Below are positions 17,531 through 25,843 of a DNA stretch of 64,000 nt, piece after piece (position 1 is the first letter of the stretch; the number at the start of each line of letters is the position of its first letter). The DNA is taken from assembly GCF_004339675.1 (NCBI RefSeq), contig NZ_SLVM01000002.1, positions 166,248-230,247 on the forward strand, in the 5' to 3' direction. The notes under the pieces were generated by a model that saw only the letters and a list, made by a program, of their open reading frames with translations, did not search any database and was not told the origin of the DNA. This DNA is from Rhodovulum steppense. Its GTDB lineage: Bacteria > Pseudomonadota > Alphaproteobacteria > Rhodobacterales > Rhodobacteraceae. The translations under genes were made by a program, and so were the position numbers.

Positions 17531-19614
17531 CGCTGCCCACGACGATCACCGCCGGCTGCCCGGACCCGCTCGGCGCCCATTTCGATGGCGAGGGCGTCAA
17601 TTTCGCGCTGTTCTCGGAACATGCCAGCCGCGTCACGCTGTGCATTTTCGACGAGAACGGCCGCAACGAGATCGCCAATATCGACCTGCCGGAATGCACG
17701 CACCATGTCTGGCACGGCCATATCGTCGGGCTGATGCCGGGCCAGCATTACGGCTATCGCGTCCACGGCCCCTATCGACCCGACCAGGGGCACCGCTTCA
17801 ATCCCTACAAGCTGCTGATCGACCCCTATGCGCGGCGGCTGTCGGGGCATCCGATCTGGAACGACGCGCTGATGGGCTACGAGGTCGGCGCCCCGCGTTC
17901 CGATCTGAGCTTTGACAAGCGCGACAGTGCGCCCTACATGCCGCGCTCCATCGTGGTGGCCGACAGTTTCGACTGGGGCGCGGATGCCCCGCCCCGCACC
18001 CCGTTGACCGAAACGGTGATCTACGAGGCCCATGTCCGCGGCCTGACCATGCGCCATCCCCGCGTTCACGCGCCGGGCAAGTTCCGCGCGCTGGCCTCTG
18101 ACCAGATGCTGGACCATTACGCGCGCCTCGGGATCACGGCGGTCGAACTGTTGCCCGTGCATGCCTTCCTGAACGACCGCTTCCTGGTGGAAAAGGGGCT
18201 GCGGAACTACTGGGGCTACCAGACGCTGGGCTATTTCGCGCCCGAGCCGCGCTACATGGAAAGCGGCGATATCGCCGAGTTCCAGCGCATGGTCGCCCGC
18301 CTGCATGCCGCCGGGATCGAGGTGATCCTGGATGTCGTCTACAACCACACCTGCGAGGGCAACGCGCTTGGCCCGACCCTTGCCTTTCGCGGTATCGACA
18401 ATGCCAGCTATTACCGTCTGGCCGAGGATCGGCGCCGTTACATCGACGACACGGGCTGCGGCAACACGCTGAACATCGACCATCCGATGGTGCTGCGGAT
18501 GGTGATGGACAGTTTGCGCTACTGGGTCGAGGTGATGCATGTCGACGGCTTCCGGTTTGACCTTGCGGCGGCGCTGGGCCGGGGGCCGGACGGGTTCGAT
18601 GCGCGTGCGGCGATCTTTCAGGCGATCCGGCAGGATCCGGTCCTGTCCCGCGTCAAGCTGATCGCTGAGCCCTGGGATATCGGCCCTGGCGGCTACCGGC
18701 TGGGCGGCTTTCCGGCGCCGTTCCTGGAATGGAATGACGGGTTCCGCGACGGCGTGCGCAGCTTCTGGCGGGGCGATCCGGGGCGGGCGCCGGATCTGGC
18801 CGGGCGGCTTACGGGGTCGGCCGCGCAGTTCGATCACTCGGGGCGGCCTGCCACCTCGTCGGTCAACATGATAACCGCCCATGACGGCTTCACGCTGGCC
18901 GATGTGGTCAGCTATGCCACCCGCCACAACCTTGCCAATGGCGAGGAGGGGCGCGACGGCCATTCGGCGAATTACTCGGACAATCTCGGCGTCGAGGGGG
19001 CGACCGACGATCCCGCGATCCTTGCGGCACGGGCGCAGCGGCGGCGCAACATGATGGCGACGCTGCTGCTGGCGCAGGGCACGCCGATGATCCTGGCGGG
19101 CGACGAGCTGGGCCACACCCAGCAGGGCAACAACAACGCCTATTGCCAGGACAACGCGATTTCATGGCTCGACTGGCACGGGGCCGATCACGCATTCCTG
19201 CGCTTTACCGCCCGGATGATCGCCTTTCGCAAGGCGCATCCGATCCTGCGCCAGAAGCTGTTCCTGCATTCCCGCGAACGCGCCATCGACGGGATCGAAG
19301 ATCTGTTCTGGCGCCGCGCCGATGGTGCGCCGATGACCCGCGCGGATTGGGAGGATCCGGAGTTGCGGCTGATCGCGGTCGAGCTGCGCACCGCGGCCGG
19401 AACGCCCGAATATGCCGCGCAGGAACACGCGATCTTCGCCGTGCTGAACGCAGGCGGCGCCGTCGCGGTGACTGTGCCCGAGGCGCCACGCGGTCAGCGC
19501 TGGAGCCTGCATCTGGACAGCTCGCGCCCCGATCTTGCGCCCGCCCCCGTCGCCGGGGCGCTTGCCATGCCCGCCGAGGCCGTGGCCGTGCTGGTGCTGG
19601 AGCCCGCGTCTTGA
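17527..19614 (+). CDS. glgX: Glycogen debranching enzyme GlgX (isoamylase type)
   Basis: A 695-residue GH13 enzyme that hydrolyses alpha-1,6 branches of phosphorylase-limited glycogen. I chose ATG 17527, which overlaps the glgA stop; the frame is open further upstream but that is inside glgA. An N-terminal CBM48 domain begins DPLGAHFDGEGVNFALFSEHA. The catalytic residues are nucleophile D345 in HVDGFRFDLAAALGR, acid E381 in LIAEPWDIGPGG, and Asp in MITAHDGFTLADVVSY. The C-terminus has GDELGHTQQGNNNAYCQDN, typical of GlgX. The last four bases overlap the TTG start of malQ. Confidence 0.97.
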   Translation: MTLPTTITAGCPDPLGAHFDGEGVNFALFSEHASRVTLCIFDENGRNEIANIDLPECTHHVWHGHIVGLMPGQHYGYRVHGPYRPDQGHRFNPYKLLIDPYARRLSGHPIWNDALMGYEVGAPRSDLSFDKRDSAPYMPRSIVVADSFDWGADAPPRTPLTETVIYEAHVRGLTMRHPRVHAPGKFRALASDQMLDHYARLGITAVELLPVHAFLNDRFLVEKGLRNYWGYQTLGYFAPEPRYMESGDIAEFQRMVARLHAAGIEVILDVVYNHTCEGNALGPTLAFRGIDNASYYRLAEDRRRYIDDTGCGNTLNIDHPMVLRMVMDSLRYWVEVMHVDGFRFDLAAALGRGPDGFDARAAIFQAIRQDPVLSRVKLIAEPWDIGPGGYRLGGFPAPFLEWNDGFRDGVRSFWRGDPGRAPDLAGRLTGSAAQFDHSGRPATSSVNMITAHDGFTLADVVSYATRHNLANGEEGRDGHSANYSDNLGVEGATDDPAILAARAQRRRNMMATLLLAQGTPMILAGDELGHTQQGNNNAYCQDNAISWLDWHGADHAFLRFTARMIAFRKAHPILRQKLFLHSRERAIDGIEDLFWRRADGAPMTRADWEDPELRLIAVELRTAAGTPEYAAQEHAIFAVLNAGGAVAVTVPEAPRGQRWSLHLDSSRPDLAPAPVAGALAMPAEAVAVLVLEPAS

Positions 19615-21845
19615 GCCCCGCATTGGCGGCGCTGGCGGCGCGGGCGGGCATCCTGCCGCGCTATGTCGATCTTGCAGGGGCGACGCATGACACCGGGCCC
19701 GAGACCGCGCAGGCGCTGCTAGCCGCGATGGGGCTTGCCGCCGCGTCCGAGGCCGAGGCGGCCCGGACGCTTGCCGCGCTGGACGCCACCGATGCCGCCC
19801 GGCCGCTGCCCGACTGGATCGTGGTCGAGGCCGGGACCGCGCCTGTCCTGCACCCGCGCCACGCCGGGGCGTGGCAACTGTCGCTTGAGGACGGCACCTG
19901 CTACGCGGGCCGGGCACAGGAGGCCCTGTCGCTGCCGCCCCTGCCGCCGGGTCTGCATGATCTGACCATCGCGGGCCACCGCACGACGCTGTTATCCGCG
20001 CCGCCCCGCCTGCCGCTGCCGCCGCGTGGTTGGGGGGTGACGGTGCCGCTCTATGGTCTGCGGGATGCAGAGACCGGCGGGCTGGGGGATTACGCCGATC
20101 TTTGCGCGGTCGTCGCCGGGATCGGGGCGCTGGGCGCGGGTTTCGTGGGTATCAACCCGATCCATGCGGGCTTTCCGGGCGATCCGCAGGCGATCAGCCC
20201 CTATTCGCCCTCCAGCCGACGGCGGTTCAGCACCGCGCATCTGGCCTGTCCGGGCGAGGTTCGAATGTCAGGCGGGGCGCTGGTGGATTACGCGCCCGCC
20301 ATTGCCGCACGGCTGACCTGCCTGCGCGCTGCTTTTGCCGCGATCGGCCCCGGCGAAAGGGCGGCAAAGGCAGGGTTTCGCGCGGCCGAGGGGGCGGATC
20401 TCGACCGGTTCGCCCTGCATCAGGCCCTGTCGGACCGCTTCGGCCCCTACTGGTCCGACTGGCCCGAAGCGTATCGCGCGCCCGATACCCCCGAGGTCCG
20501 CGCCTTTGCCGCCGAGAACCTGGACGCCATCGCCTTTCACGCCTGGCTGCAATTCCGCGCGGAACGCCAGCTTGGCGATATCCGCGCAGCGGCCCGGGAT
20601 GCGGGGATGGCGCATGGGCTTTACCTAGATCTGGCGGTCGGCACGCATCCGGCGGGGGCCGAGACATGGGCCGATCCGGGGCTGTTCGCCCGCGGCGCCA
20701 CGCTGGGCGCACCGCCCGATCCTTTTGCGCCGCAGGGCCAGAACTGGTCGTTGGCGCCGATGATCCCGCAGGCGCTGGCCGCCCGCGGTTTCCGCCCGCT
20801 GGCCGAGATCCTGCGCGCGCAGTTGCGCTTTGCCGGGCTCTTGCGGATCGACCATATCCTGGGCTTCGAGCGCGCCTTCTGGGTGCCCGGCGACGGACCC
20901 GGCGCCTATGTCGCCATGCCCAAACCCGCCCTGCTGGCCGTCGCCCGGATCGAGGCGGCGCGGGCGGGCGCGGTGATCGTCGGCGAGGATCTGGGCGTGG
21001 TCCCCGAGGGCTTGCGCGCCGATCTGGCCGCGTCGGGCATCCTCGGCTGCCGTCTTGCGATGTTCGAGCCGCATCCCGAAACCTGGCCCGAGGCGGTCAT
21101 GGCCAGTTTCGGCACCCATGACCTTCCCCCATTCGCGGGCTGGCGGCAGGGTTTGGATATCGATTGGCACGCCCGGCTTGGCCATGTCGCGCCCGGGAGT
21201 TTGGCCGAACTGCGCCGTTGCCGGGCAGACGCGGTCGCCGATCTGGCCCGGCGCGCGGGGGGTGAGGATGTCGAGGCGCTGCATGGCTATCTCGGCGCAA
21301 CCCCCGCCCGTCTGGTCGCGCTTCAGATCGAGGACCTGCTGGGCCGGACCGATCAGGCGAACCTGCCCGGCACCGTCGAAACCCATCCGAACTGGCGCCG
21401 CCGGATCGGACCGGGGTCAGCAAGGCTTGCGCAAGAGCCCATGCTTTCGCGCGCCGCGGCAGCGATGCGCCGATCGGGGCGGCAGGGTGCCGGGGGGCTG
21501 CCGAGCGGGGCTTTGAATACAGGCGCGGATCCTTCACCGAATGCCTGTCATGCAACCGTTACGATTCCCGTAACAGCATCTGCGGACGGGTCGCTGCGCC
21601 TGCCCGGACAAGGCACGTCGCAGGTCACGAGCGGAGGAAATGCCATGGCAAAGGGAAAACCCGAAGACGACCGAATCCAGGAGGCCGCCTATCACATCTG
21701 GAACCGGGAGGGACGGCCAGAGGGCAAGGAAGAGGAACATTGGTTCCGGGCGATCGAGGAATTGCAGGGCGCGACCGAGACCGAGACGCCCGCTCGCGCC
21801 AAGCCTGCCCGCAAGAAGACGACCACCAAGCCGAAAAAGTTCTGA
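19611..21845 (+). CDS. malQ: 4-alpha-glucanotransferase, open without a stop into a DUF2934 domain
   Basis: A GH77 amylomaltase that rearranges malto-oligosaccharides released during glycogen breakdown. It starts at TTG 19611, overlapping the glgX stop (TTGA). Catalytic residues are D414 in LRIDHILGFERAFWVP, E459 in VGEDLGVVPEGL, and Asp in FGTHDLPPFAGW. The GH77 C-terminal signature PNWRRR is at about residue 596. A normal MalQ should stop near residue 625, around base 21482. I see no in-frame stop until 21845, so the reading adds a 54-residue linker of low-complexity character and then the DUF2934 protein starting at 21645. This is either a true fusion, a lost stop codon, or a sequence error. 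Confidence 0.85.
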   Translation: MSPALAALAARAGILPRYVDLAGATHDTGPETAQALLAAMGLAAASEAEAARTLAALDATDAARPLPDWIVVEAGTAPVLHPRHAGAWQLSLEDGTCYAGRAQEALSLPPLPPGLHDLTIAGHRTTLLSAPPRLPLPPRGWGVTVPLYGLRDAETGGLGDYADLCAVVAGIGALGAGFVGINPIHAGFPGDPQAISPYSPSSRRRFSTAHLACPGEVRMSGGALVDYAPAIAARLTCLRAAFAAIGPGERAAKAGFRAAEGADLDRFALHQALSDRFGPYWSDWPEAYRAPDTPEVRAFAAENLDAIAFHAWLQFRAERQLGDIRAAARDAGMAHGLYLDLAVGTHPAGAETWADPGLFARGATLGAPPDPFAPQGQNWSLAPMIPQALAARGFRPLAEILRAQLRFAGLLRIDHILGFERAFWVPGDGPGAYVAMPKPALLAVARIEAARAGAVIVGEDLGVVPEGLRADLAASGILGCRLAMFEPHPETWPEAVMASFGTHDLPPFAGWRQGLDIDWHARLGHVAPGSLAELRRCRADAVADLARRAGGEDVEALHGYLGATPARLVALQIEDLLGRTDQANLPGTVETHPNWRRRIGPGSARLAQEPMLSRAAAAMRRSGRQGAGGLPSGALNTGADPSPNACHATVTIPVTASADGSLRLPGQGTSQVTSGGNAMAKGKPEDDRIQEAAYHIWNREGRPEGKEEEHWFRAIEELQGATETETPARAKPARKKTTTKPKKF
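21558..21574 (+). promoter_or_regulatory. Inverted repeat GTTACG-N5-CGTAAC upstream of the DUF2934 gene
   Basis: GTTACG (21558-21563) and CGTAAC (21569-21574) form a 17-base operator-like palindrome 71 bases before the DUF2934 start and within the linker that joins malQ to it. The 8-mer CGTAACAG at its right arm recurs at 21939-21946, upstream of the next gene. It is a candidate regulator site of unknown owner. Confidence 0.35.
21645..21845 (+). CDS. DUF2934 domain small protein
   Basis: A 66-residue soluble protein starting at ATG 21645, preceded by GCGGAGGA, so it has its own ribosome-binding site. The N-terminal half (DDRIQEAAYHIWNREGRPEGKEEEHWFRAIEEL) is the DUF2934 motif, a helix-turn-helix-sized segment found in many proteobacterial stress or phasin-like small proteins. 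The C-terminal tail is rich in Ala, Lys and Thr (ARKKTTTKPKKF) and may bind nucleic acid. It is in frame with malQ, with no stop between them. The function is not known. Confidence 0.72.
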   Translation: MAKGKPEDDRIQEAAYHIWNREGRPEGKEEEHWFRAIEELQGATETETPARAKPARKKTTTKPKKF

Positions 21846-21932
21846 TCCGGATCCTTGTGTTCCGAAAACCGGACCGGTGCGCCTGCCGCGCGGTCGGCAA
21901 GGCCGTGCTCGACGATTCATCCGTTGGCAATA

Positions 21933-21970
21933 GTTCTGCGTAACAGTGCTGGCACCGAGCCAGTCAGAAC
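21933..21970 (+). promoter_or_regulatory. Nested hairpin in the 5' leader of the secreted-protein gene
   Basis: GTTCTG (21933-21938) pairs with CAGAAC (21965-21970), enclosing CTGGC (21949-21953) and GCCAG (21959-21963). It lies directly before the GGAGAG ribosome-binding site of the next gene and could affect its translation, or could be a DNA operator. The loop holds the CGTAACAG 8-mer shared with the palindrome at 21558. Confidence 0.35.
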
Positions 21971-21987
21971 GACACCGGAGAGACGCG

Positions 21988-22350
21988 ATGAAATGCGCAA
22001 CCTTGCTCGCCGCCGCAGCCCTAGCGATTACGGCTGCCGCACCTGCCTCTGCCGAGGGGTTCCGCGCGGTCGAAAGCCGCTCGGGATTCGTCAGCCTCGT
22101 GGACGGCAAAAGCCTCAAACGTCTTGGAATAAACCTCGCAGTGACGCCCGGCGGTGAAATCCGCGGTCAGGCCTTTGGCCAGCGCGTCACCGGGGCCTGG
22201 CGTTGGGATGGCAGGTATTTCTGCCGCGACCTCAAGTTCGGAACGCGTGACCTTGGCCCGAATTGCCAGCTCGTTCTGGTGAATGGCCGCACCGTGCGAT
22301 TCGTCGCCGACAAGGGCACGGGCGAGCATGCTGATCTGAGGATCGAATAG
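21988..22350 (+). CDS. Small secreted protein of unknown function
   Basis: A 120-residue protein starting at ATG 21988 with GGAGAG 7 bases upstream. A signal peptide is clear (MKCATLLAAAALAITAAAPASA, cleavage after residue 22). The mature 98 residues are beta-rich with two Cys in the phrases RYFCRDL and LGPNCQLVL, likely a disulfide. Related Rhodobacterales proteins are often labelled 'dihydrodipicolinate reductase', which looks like a mis-annotation because no Rossmann motif is present. I infer a periplasmic role only from the signal peptide. Confidence 0.78.
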   Translation: MKCATLLAAAALAITAAAPASAEGFRAVESRSGFVSLVDGKSLKRLGINLAVTPGGEIRGQAFGQRVTGAWRWDGRYFCRDLKFGTRDLGPNCQLVLVNGRTVRFVADKGTGEHADLRIE

Positions 22351-22378
22351 TTGCGCCAAAGGCGCACCCGGCACCGCG

Positions 22379-22408
22379 GCCCCGCCTGCCCGAACTGGTT
22401 GGCGGGGC
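22379..22408. terminator. Bidirectional hairpin between convergent genes
   Basis: GCCCCGCC (22379-22386) pairs with GGCGGGGC (22401-22408) around a 14-base loop. It sits between the secreted-protein gene (plus) and the DUF1674 gene (minus). A smaller TGCGCC/GGCGCA hairpin lies at 22352-22366. Confidence 0.45.
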
Positions 22409-22430
22409 GCTCTGCTCGCGGTCGGCGCGG

Positions 22431-22610
22431 TCAGAAATCGACCGCGATGCCCTTCTTCTCCCAGTCGCCATAACGCACCGGTTCGGGTCCGTCCCGGCCG
22501 CCTAGCTCGGGCGGCAGGTCCGGTGCCTGCGCCGCCTTGCGCCGCGCTTCGGCCTCCTGCAGCGCGCGGATCGCCGCGGGTGGCAGGTCCTTGCAGGATG
22601 TCTCGGTCAT
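22431..22610 (-). CDS. DUF1674 protein (succinate dehydrogenase assembly factor 4-like)
   Basis: A 59-residue protein starting at ATG 22610 (MTETSCKDLPPAAIRAL). The C-terminal phrase GGRDGPEPVRYGDWEKKGIAVDF is the diagnostic DUF1674/SdhAF4 motif. In mitochondria SdhAF4 binds flavinated SdhA and helps assemble complex II; a similar role is likely here but not shown. It is divergent from rsmB, and the sdh genes are not in this window. Confidence 0.88.
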   Translation of the reverse strand: MTETSCKDLPPAAIRALQEAEARRKAAQAPDLPPELGGRDGPEPVRYGDWEKKGIAVDF

Positions 22611-22683
22611 CGCATGGTCTCCTTGCCGGGTCGTGCCCCTTGATATACCCCGGCCCGGGTAGTGAACAAGCAGGGCCGAGGCG

Positions 22684-23964
22684 ATGGGCGAGACCGGAGA
22701 AAACGCACGATCCGCGGCCTTGCGGCTTCTGGCGGGGGTGTTGGACGAACGCCGCACGATGGCCGAACTGGTCGCGCCCGACGGGCTTCTGGGCGCGCTT
22801 GGCCCCGGCGACCGGGCGCGGGCGCAGCGGCTTGCGATGGCCACGCTGCGCCATCTGGAACGGGCGGACCGGGTGCTTAAGCCGCATCTGCGAAAGCCTC
22901 CGCCCCCTGCGCTGCGCCACATCCTGCGTCTGGCCACGGTCGAGATTCTGGAGGAGGGCGCCGCCCCCCATGGTGCGGTCAACGCGGCCGTGACGCTGGC
23001 CCGCTCTGGGCAGCGCACGCAGGCGATGGCGGGGCTGGTCAATGCGGTGCTGCGCAATGTGGCCGACACGCCGCCCGCCGAATGGCAGGCGCAGCCGCCG
23101 CAACGCCTGCCCGGCTGGCTGCGCGGTCGTCTGGACAGCGCCTGGGGACGGGCGGCCGTCACCGGGATCGAGGCGGCGCATGCCGCAGGCGCGCCGCTCG
23201 ATCTGACGCCGAAGGATGGCGATGCGGCCGCGCTGGCCGGGCTCATGGGGGCTGTCGCGCTGCCCACCGGGTCGGTGCGGTTGGCGACACCGGGGCAGGT
23301 TTCGGCCCTGCCCGGCTACGCAACCGGCGCGTGGTGGGTGCAGGATGCCGCCGCGGCGCTGCCCGCGAAGATCCTCGCTCCGCGCCTTGGCGAGCGGGTT
23401 CTCGACCTGTGCGCCGCGCCGGGGGGCAAGACGCTGCAACTGGCTGCCGCAGGCGCACAGGTGACGGCGGTGGACGTTTCCGCGGCGCGGATGGCGCGGG
23501 TGGCCGAGAACCTGGAGCGCACCGGGCTGACGGCCGAGCTTGTGACCGCCGACCTGCTGGACTGGACCCCGCCCGCCCCCGCCCAGGCGATCCTGCTGGA
23601 TGCGCCCTGTTCGGCCACCGGCACGATCCGCCGCCATCCCGACCTGCCCTTTGCCAAGGATGCCGCCACGATCAAGCCGCTGTTCGCGATGCAGGCGCAG
23701 ATGATCGACCGGGCGCTTTCCATGCTTGCACCCGGGGGGCGGCTGGTCTTCTGCACCTGCTCGCTTCTGCCCGAGGAAGGCGAGGTGCAGATCGAGGCCG
23801 CGCTGGCGCGTCACCCCGGGATTGCGGCCCGCCCGCCCGAGGCGCCCTGGATCGAGCCGCATTGGCGCACCGCCCATGGCGCGCTGCGATTGCGTCCCGA
23901 TTTCTGGGCCGAGCGCGGCGGGATGGACGGGTTCTATATCGCCTGTCTTGTCCGGATCGGCTGA
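22684..23964 (+). CDS. rsmB: 16S rRNA m5C methyltransferase, RsmB/NOP family
   Basis: A 426-residue enzyme that methylates a cytosine at C5 in 16S rRNA (C967 in E. coli). An N-terminal NusB-like helical domain (about 5-130) precedes the SAM-dependent domain. SAM motif I is VLDLCAAPGGKTLQLAA. The two cysteines of the RNA m5C mechanism are in LLDAPCSATGTIRRHPD (motif IV) and VFCTCSLLPEEGE (motif VI). The start is ATG 22684. It is followed by a heparinase-like gene after about 80 bases. Confidence 0.93.
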   Translation: MGETGENARSAALRLLAGVLDERRTMAELVAPDGLLGALGPGDRARAQRLAMATLRHLERADRVLKPHLRKPPPPALRHILRLATVEILEEGAAPHGAVNAAVTLARSGQRTQAMAGLVNAVLRNVADTPPAEWQAQPPQRLPGWLRGRLDSAWGRAAVTGIEAAHAAGAPLDLTPKDGDAAALAGLMGAVALPTGSVRLATPGQVSALPGYATGAWWVQDAAAALPAKILAPRLGERVLDLCAAPGGKTLQLAAAGAQVTAVDVSAARMARVAENLERTGLTAELVTADLLDWTPPAPAQAILLDAPCSATGTIRRHPDLPFAKDAATIKPLFAMQAQMIDRALSMLAPGGRLVFCTCSLLPEEGEVQIEAALARHPGIAARPPEAPWIEPHWRTAHGALRLRPDFWAERGGMDGFYIACLVRIG

Positions 23965-24046
23965 GAGGGTTTTCGCCGATGACAGCGCAGGCGCCCGCCG
24001 GTATTGTCCCGCCGCAGGCCCAAGGCCCAAGAGCAGACCCCAACCG

Positions 24047-25840
24047 ATGGCAGACGCCCTGAAAAGCGACCCCCCGCCCCGGCGGCGCGGCGAGACGATG
24101 AACCGCCTTCAGGCGCGGCTGTGTTCGCTGTCGCGTGCGGCGGCGGGCATCGCGCTGCAACCCGAGCCGCGCTCGATCGGCAGTTTCGCGCGCGGGCGGC
24201 AACTTTGCGCGGGCACGTTCCTGTTCGCGGGCGGTCTGGTCGAGGCGCCCGACACCCCGATCTGGGATATTGCCATGCCGTCGGCGCGCTTTGCCGAGGC
24301 TGTGCATGGCTTTGCCTGGCTCGACGATCTGGCCGCCGCGGGCGACGGGACGGCACGCAGGCGGGCGCAGGACTGGACGCTTGCCTGGATCGACCGGTTC
24401 GGTCGTGGACGGGGTCCGGGCTGGGCGCCCGACCTGGCCGGGCGGCGGCTGATCCGGTGGCTGCACCACGCGCTGATGCTGCTGAACGGTCTGGACCCGG
24501 CCCGGTCGGGGGCCGTGTTCCGGTCGCTTGCCCAGCAGACGCGGTTCCTTGCCCGCCGCTGGAAAAGCGCCGATCCCGGCCTGCCGCGGTTCGAGGCGCT
24601 GACGGGGCTGGTCTATGCCGGGCTTTCGCTGAAGGGGATGGAAAGCCATCTGGCCCTCGCGCTGAAGGCGCTGGAACGGGAATGTGACCGCGAGATCGGC
24701 GAGGGCGGGGGGCTTGCCTCGCGCAATCCCGAGGAATTGCTTAAGGTCTTTACGCTGTTGACCTGGGCCGGGGCCGCGCTGACCGCTGCCGGGCGCGAAC
24801 CTCTGCCCGGCCATCGCGGTGCGATCGCCCGCATTGCGCCGACGCTTCGGGCGCTGCGCCATGCCGATGGCGGGCTGGCGCGGTTTCATGGCGGCGGGCG
24901 CGGGGCCGAGGGACGGCTTGACCAGGCGCTGGCCGAGGCAGGCGTCAAGCCGCGCCCGGTGCGCGGGCTGGCGATGGGCTATGCACGGCTGTCCGCGGGA
25001 CGGACCACGGTGATCGTGGACGCCGCCCCACCGCCCGTCACGGCAGGGGCGCATGCCTCGACGCTGGGTTTCGAACTGACCTCGGGCCGTCGGCCGGTCA
25101 TCGTCAATTGCGGCTCGGGCGCCGATCTGGGGGCCGAGTGGCGCCGGGCCGGGCGGGCGACGGCCTCGCATTCGACGCTTGCGGTGCGGGGCTTTTCGTC
25201 CTCACGCCTTGCGCCGGGGACCCGGGGCGGCAGCCCTGCACCGCTGGCCGAGATTCCCAGGACCGTCGAGTTCCGCGCCGAAAGCGGGACCACGGTGCAC
25301 AACCTGACCGCCTGGCATGATGGCTATGGTCCGACCCACGGGCTGACCCATGTGCGCCAGCTCATGCTGGCCTATGACGGGCGGGCGCTGTCGGGCGAGG
25401 ACACGCTTGCGGCCTTTACCGATGCCGAGCGCGCGGCCTTCGACCGAATGATAGGCCGCAGCGGCGGCGAGGGCATCGCGTTCGACATCCGCTTCCATAT
25501 CCATCCTGATGTCGATGTCGAGATCGACATGGGCGGCGCGGCGGTGTCGCTGGCCCCGAAAAGCGGCGAGATCTGGGTGTTCCGCCATGACGGGGCGGCC
25601 GAGTTGCAGCTTGTGCCCAGCGTCTATCTGGAAAAGGGCCGCGCGGGGCCGCGCGCGACGAAACAAATCGTTCTCTCTGCCCGCGTGATGGATTATGCGA
25701 GCCTCATCACATGGACCCTGGCCAAGGCCCAGGACGGCAGCACCGCGCCCGCTCCGCGCGACCTCGGGCAAGAGGACGAGGCAGAGCAGGACTGGGTGCT
25801 GCCATGGGCGCGGCGGGACCGACCTGACCACGAAGGATAG
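24047..25840 (+). CDS. Heparinase II/III family protein
   Basis: About 597 residues from ATG 24047; a later ATG at 24098 is also possible, and neither has a strong ribosome-binding site. The N-terminal alpha/alpha-toroid-like region (about 40-330) and the C-terminal beta-sandwich with VIVNCGSG and RATASHSTLAVRGFSSSR match the Hepar_II_III_C domain (PF07940), where the His is often catalytic. Homologues in alphaproteobacteria sit just upstream of purH, as here. No signal peptide is visible, so a role in acting on extracellular uronic polysaccharides is unproven. The true substrate is unknown. It ends 3 bases before purH. Confidence 0.86.
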   Translation: MADALKSDPPPRRRGETMNRLQARLCSLSRAAAGIALQPEPRSIGSFARGRQLCAGTFLFAGGLVEAPDTPIWDIAMPSARFAEAVHGFAWLDDLAAAGDGTARRRAQDWTLAWIDRFGRGRGPGWAPDLAGRRLIRWLHHALMLLNGLDPARSGAVFRSLAQQTRFLARRWKSADPGLPRFEALTGLVYAGLSLKGMESHLALALKALERECDREIGEGGGLASRNPEELLKVFTLLTWAGAALTAAGREPLPGHRGAIARIAPTLRALRHADGGLARFHGGGRGAEGRLDQALAEAGVKPRPVRGLAMGYARLSAGRTTVIVDAAPPPVTAGAHASTLGFELTSGRRPVIVNCGSGADLGAEWRRAGRATASHSTLAVRGFSSSRLAPGTRGGSPAPLAEIPRTVEFRAESGTTVHNLTAWHDGYGPTHGLTHVRQLMLAYDGRALSGEDTLAAFTDAERAAFDRMIGRSGGEGIAFDIRFHIHPDVDVEIDMGGAAVSLAPKSGEIWVFRHDGAAELQLVPSVYLEKGRAGPRATKQIVLSARVMDYASLITWTLAKAQDGSTAPAPRDLGQEDEAEQDWVLPWARRDRPDHEG

Positions 25841-25843
25841 ACC

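Noticed and set aside
22021..24030. A 669-codon minus-strand frame opposite rsmB and into the secreted-protein gene
   Set aside because: It crosses the DUF1674 gene in another frame and two well-supported plus-strand genes; composition is that of an antisense shadow.
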